The notes beneath the pieces were generated by a model. That model was not told the DNA's origin. It did no database searches and saw only the letters and a list, made by a program, of their open reading frames with translations. A stretch of DNA of 21,946 nt from an uncultured Campylobacter sp. (lineage in GTDB: Bacteria; Campylobacterota; Campylobacteria; Campylobacterales; Campylobacteraceae): assembly GCF_938030815.1 (NCBI RefSeq), contig NZ_CALHII010000129.1:1-21946 (forward strand). The letters are read 5' to 3'. Below are positions 20,546 to 21,946 of this stretch, piece after piece (within the stretch, counting starts at the first letter, position 1; each line of letters starts with the position of its first letter). A program made the translations under genes and the position numbers.

Positions 20546-21796
20546 CTACATATATTTTTCTAAAACGCGCGGGATTTCGATGCTGCCGTCCTTGCGCTGG
20601 TAGTTTTCCATCACCGCGATCAGCGTGCGACCGACCGCGAGCGAGGAGCCGTTTAGCGTGTGAACGAGGCTGTTTTTCTTGCCGTCTTTGAAGCGGATCT
20701 TGGCTCTACGCGCCTGAAAATCGCGACAGTTGCTGATCGAGCTGATCTCTCTGTATTGGTTCTGCCCCGGCAGCCAAACCTCCAAATCCACGGTCTTTGC
20801 GGCGCTAAAGCCCAGATCGCCGCTGCAAAGCAGCATGTGTCTGTGCGGAAGGCCAAGGCTAGCTAGCAGATCGCTCGCGCATGAAATCATCTCTTCAAGC
20901 ATCTTTGCGCTATCCTCTGGGCGCGTGATGGCGACGAGCTCAACCTTTTCGAACTGATGCTGGCGGATCATGCCGCGCGTATCGCGCCCCGCCGAGCCCG
21001 CCTCTTTGCGAAAGCAGTGGCTGTAGCTGGTGAGCTTGATCGGTAGCTCCTCGCTGCGTAAAATTTCATCATTGAAGAGATTCGTCGCCGTAACCTCACT
21101 CGTAGGGATCAGGTAGAGGTTTTGCTCCTCGTCGTCAACGCGGTAGAGGTCGTCTTTAAATTTAGGCAGCTGACCCGTGCCGTAGAGGATCTGATCACGC
21201 ACCAAAAACGGCATATTTACGAGCTCGAAGCCGCGCGAGTTATTAAATTCGATCATGTAATTGATGAGAGCCATATTCAGTTTTGCGCCCAGCCCGCGAA
21301 TCGCGGTGAAGCGACTGCCGCTGAGTTTTACGCCGCGCTCGAAATCAAGCCATCCCAGCGCCTCGCCGAGCTCGAAGTGCTGCTTGGGCGCGAAGTCGAA
21401 CGTGCGCGGATCAAGCACCTTTTTGATACAGACGTTTTCGTTCTCGTCCGCACCGATCGGCACGTCGTCGTCGATGATATTCGGCACGCACGCGGCGATC
21501 GCTTCTAGGCTCTGCTCGCGCTCGTTTACTAGCTCGCTTAGGCTTTGGATCTTTTGCTTGTTTTCCTCAAGCTGAGATTTTAGCGCGCCTACGTCTTTGC
21601 CCTCGCGCGCGGTGAGGCCAAGCTCCCTGCTCTTTGCATTTTGCACGGCTTGGAGGTTTTCCAGCTCCGTCTTTTTAGATTTTAGCTCGTTGTAGGCATC
21701 TAGCAGCGTTTGCAGGGTTTGCGGCGGGACTTTTTTGGCGATGAGTTTTTTATTAAATTCGTCGAAATTCGTCTCGATAAGTTTTAAATTTATCAT
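20546..21796 (-). CDS. serS: Seryl-tRNA synthetase
   Basis: A 416-residue class II aminoacyl-tRNA synthetase that charges tRNA-Ser. The N-terminal arm is an antiparallel coiled coil (about residues 28-100: ELKSKKTELENLQAVQNAKS through LSELVNEREQSLEAI) that grips the long variable arm of tRNA-Ser. The catalytic core has motif 2 (SHCFRKEAGSAGRDTRGMIR), the serine-pocket text IPTSEVTATNLFNDEIL, and motif 3 (TLNGSSLAVGRTLIAVMENY). SISNCRDFQARRAKIRF is also family-typical. Length is normal and there is no insert. AGAGG stands before the ATG. First gene of the operon serS, pentapeptide-like ORF, nadD-rsfS, NSS transporter. Confidence 0.97.
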   Translation of the reverse strand: MINLKLIETNFDEFNKKLIAKKVPPQTLQTLLDAYNELKSKKTELENLQAVQNAKSRELGLTAREGKDVGALKSQLEENKQKIQSLSELVNEREQSLEAIAACVPNIIDDDVPIGADENENVCIKKVLDPRTFDFAPKQHFELGEALGWLDFERGVKLSGSRFTAIRGLGAKLNMALINYMIEFNNSRGFELVNMPFLVRDQILYGTGQLPKFKDDLYRVDDEEQNLYLIPTSEVTATNLFNDEILRSEELPIKLTSYSHCFRKEAGSAGRDTRGMIRQHQFEKVELVAITRPEDSAKMLEEMISCASDLLASLGLPHRHMLLCSGDLGFSAAKTVDLEVWLPGQNQYREISSISNCRDFQARRAKIRFKDGKKNSLVHTLNGSSLAVGRTLIAVMENYQRKDGSIEIPRVLEKYM

Positions 21797-21900
21797 TTTC
21801 TGCCTCTTTTTGGTAATTTAAATTGCGACATTTTAACTAAAGTTTGCTTTAAATACTCAAAATAAACCCACATTTAAGCAATACGGATGAAAAAAAGTGA

Positions 21901-21930
21901 TACAATTCCGTAATATTTTATTATGAAAGG
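21901..21930 (+). promoter_or_regulatory. Promoter and ribosome-binding site for a gene entering at the right edge
   Basis: GATACAAT (TACAAT at 21901-21906) resembles a -10 box and AAAGG (21926-21930) precedes an ATG at 21937. The surrounding 100 bases are AT-rich, as expected for a divergent promoter region shared with serS. Confidence 0.45.
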
Positions 21931-21936
21931 TATTAC

Positions 21937-21946
21937 ATGAAGGCAA
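21937..21946 (+). CDS. First codons of an unidentified gene (truncated by window)
   Basis: ATG AAG GCA follows AAAGG by six bases. Only three codons are inside the window, so nothing can be said of the product. It is divergent from serS. Confidence 0.35.

Noticed and set aside
1280..21946. tRNA or rRNA genes
   Set aside because: No T-loop, anticodon-arm cloverleaf or rRNA-like conserved sequence was recognised.

Overview
The window looks like a chromosomal segment of a Campylobacter-type epsilonproteobacterium with an unusually high G+C content (roughly half by eye), of the C. gracilis kind. The genus guess rests on thi gene order (thiS-thiF-thiG-thiH-thiE), the ribH-nusB-pyrF cluster, the Campylobacterota-type ThiE, the Hcp-like Sel1 protein, and TATAAT-type -10 boxes without clear -35 boxes. 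The species guess is inference.

Layout. 1-1083: 3' part of an ABC-F ATPase gene, overlapping thiS (1076-1279). 1280-8538: a thiamine thiazole/phosphate locus on the + strand in conserved order but pulled apart. There is 1.2 kb of gene-free DNA before thiF, 0.4 kb before thiG, an inverted gene for a secreted Cys-rich Sel1-repeat protein between thiG and thiH, and a low-complexity ORF between thiH and thiE. 8683-9716: a membrane protein gene with a frameshifted pentapeptide-like 5' end. 9860-10717 (-): a secreted DUF3108 protein. 10718-12042: a decayed stretch with a frameshifted ORF remnant, a Cdd1-type helix-hairpin-helix ORF lacking a start codon, and four degenerate repeats that look like an orphan CRISPR array. 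12043-14344 (-): ribH-nusB-pyrF operon with a clear terminator. 14398-14702 (-): an SMR drug-efflux pseudogene with three frameshifts. 14776-15472 (+): sodB behind a Fur-box-like palindrome. 15821-16402 (-): a LysE/RhtB exporter. 16829-21796 (-): a compact operon serS, a pentapeptide-repeat-like ORF, a nadD-rsfS fusion, and an NSS sodium symporter. The window ends at the first codons of a divergent gene.

Two themes run through it. First, AAATTT-type motifs (AAATTTTA, TTTAAATTT and similar) are extremely dense in both intergenic and coding DNA. Second, several ordinarily compact housekeeping proteins carry long low-complexity segments: ThiE (about 150 aa inserted), NadD (about 240 aa inserted), NusB (about 200 aa basic tail) and the DUF3108 protein (about 45 aa inserted). 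Together with at least three decayed genes, this suggests a genome with expanding simple sequence and active pseudogenisation. The most novel items are these inserts, the CRISPR-like remnant, the nadD-rsfS in-frame fusion with an internal ribosome-binding site, and the pentapeptide-like ORF inside the serS operon.
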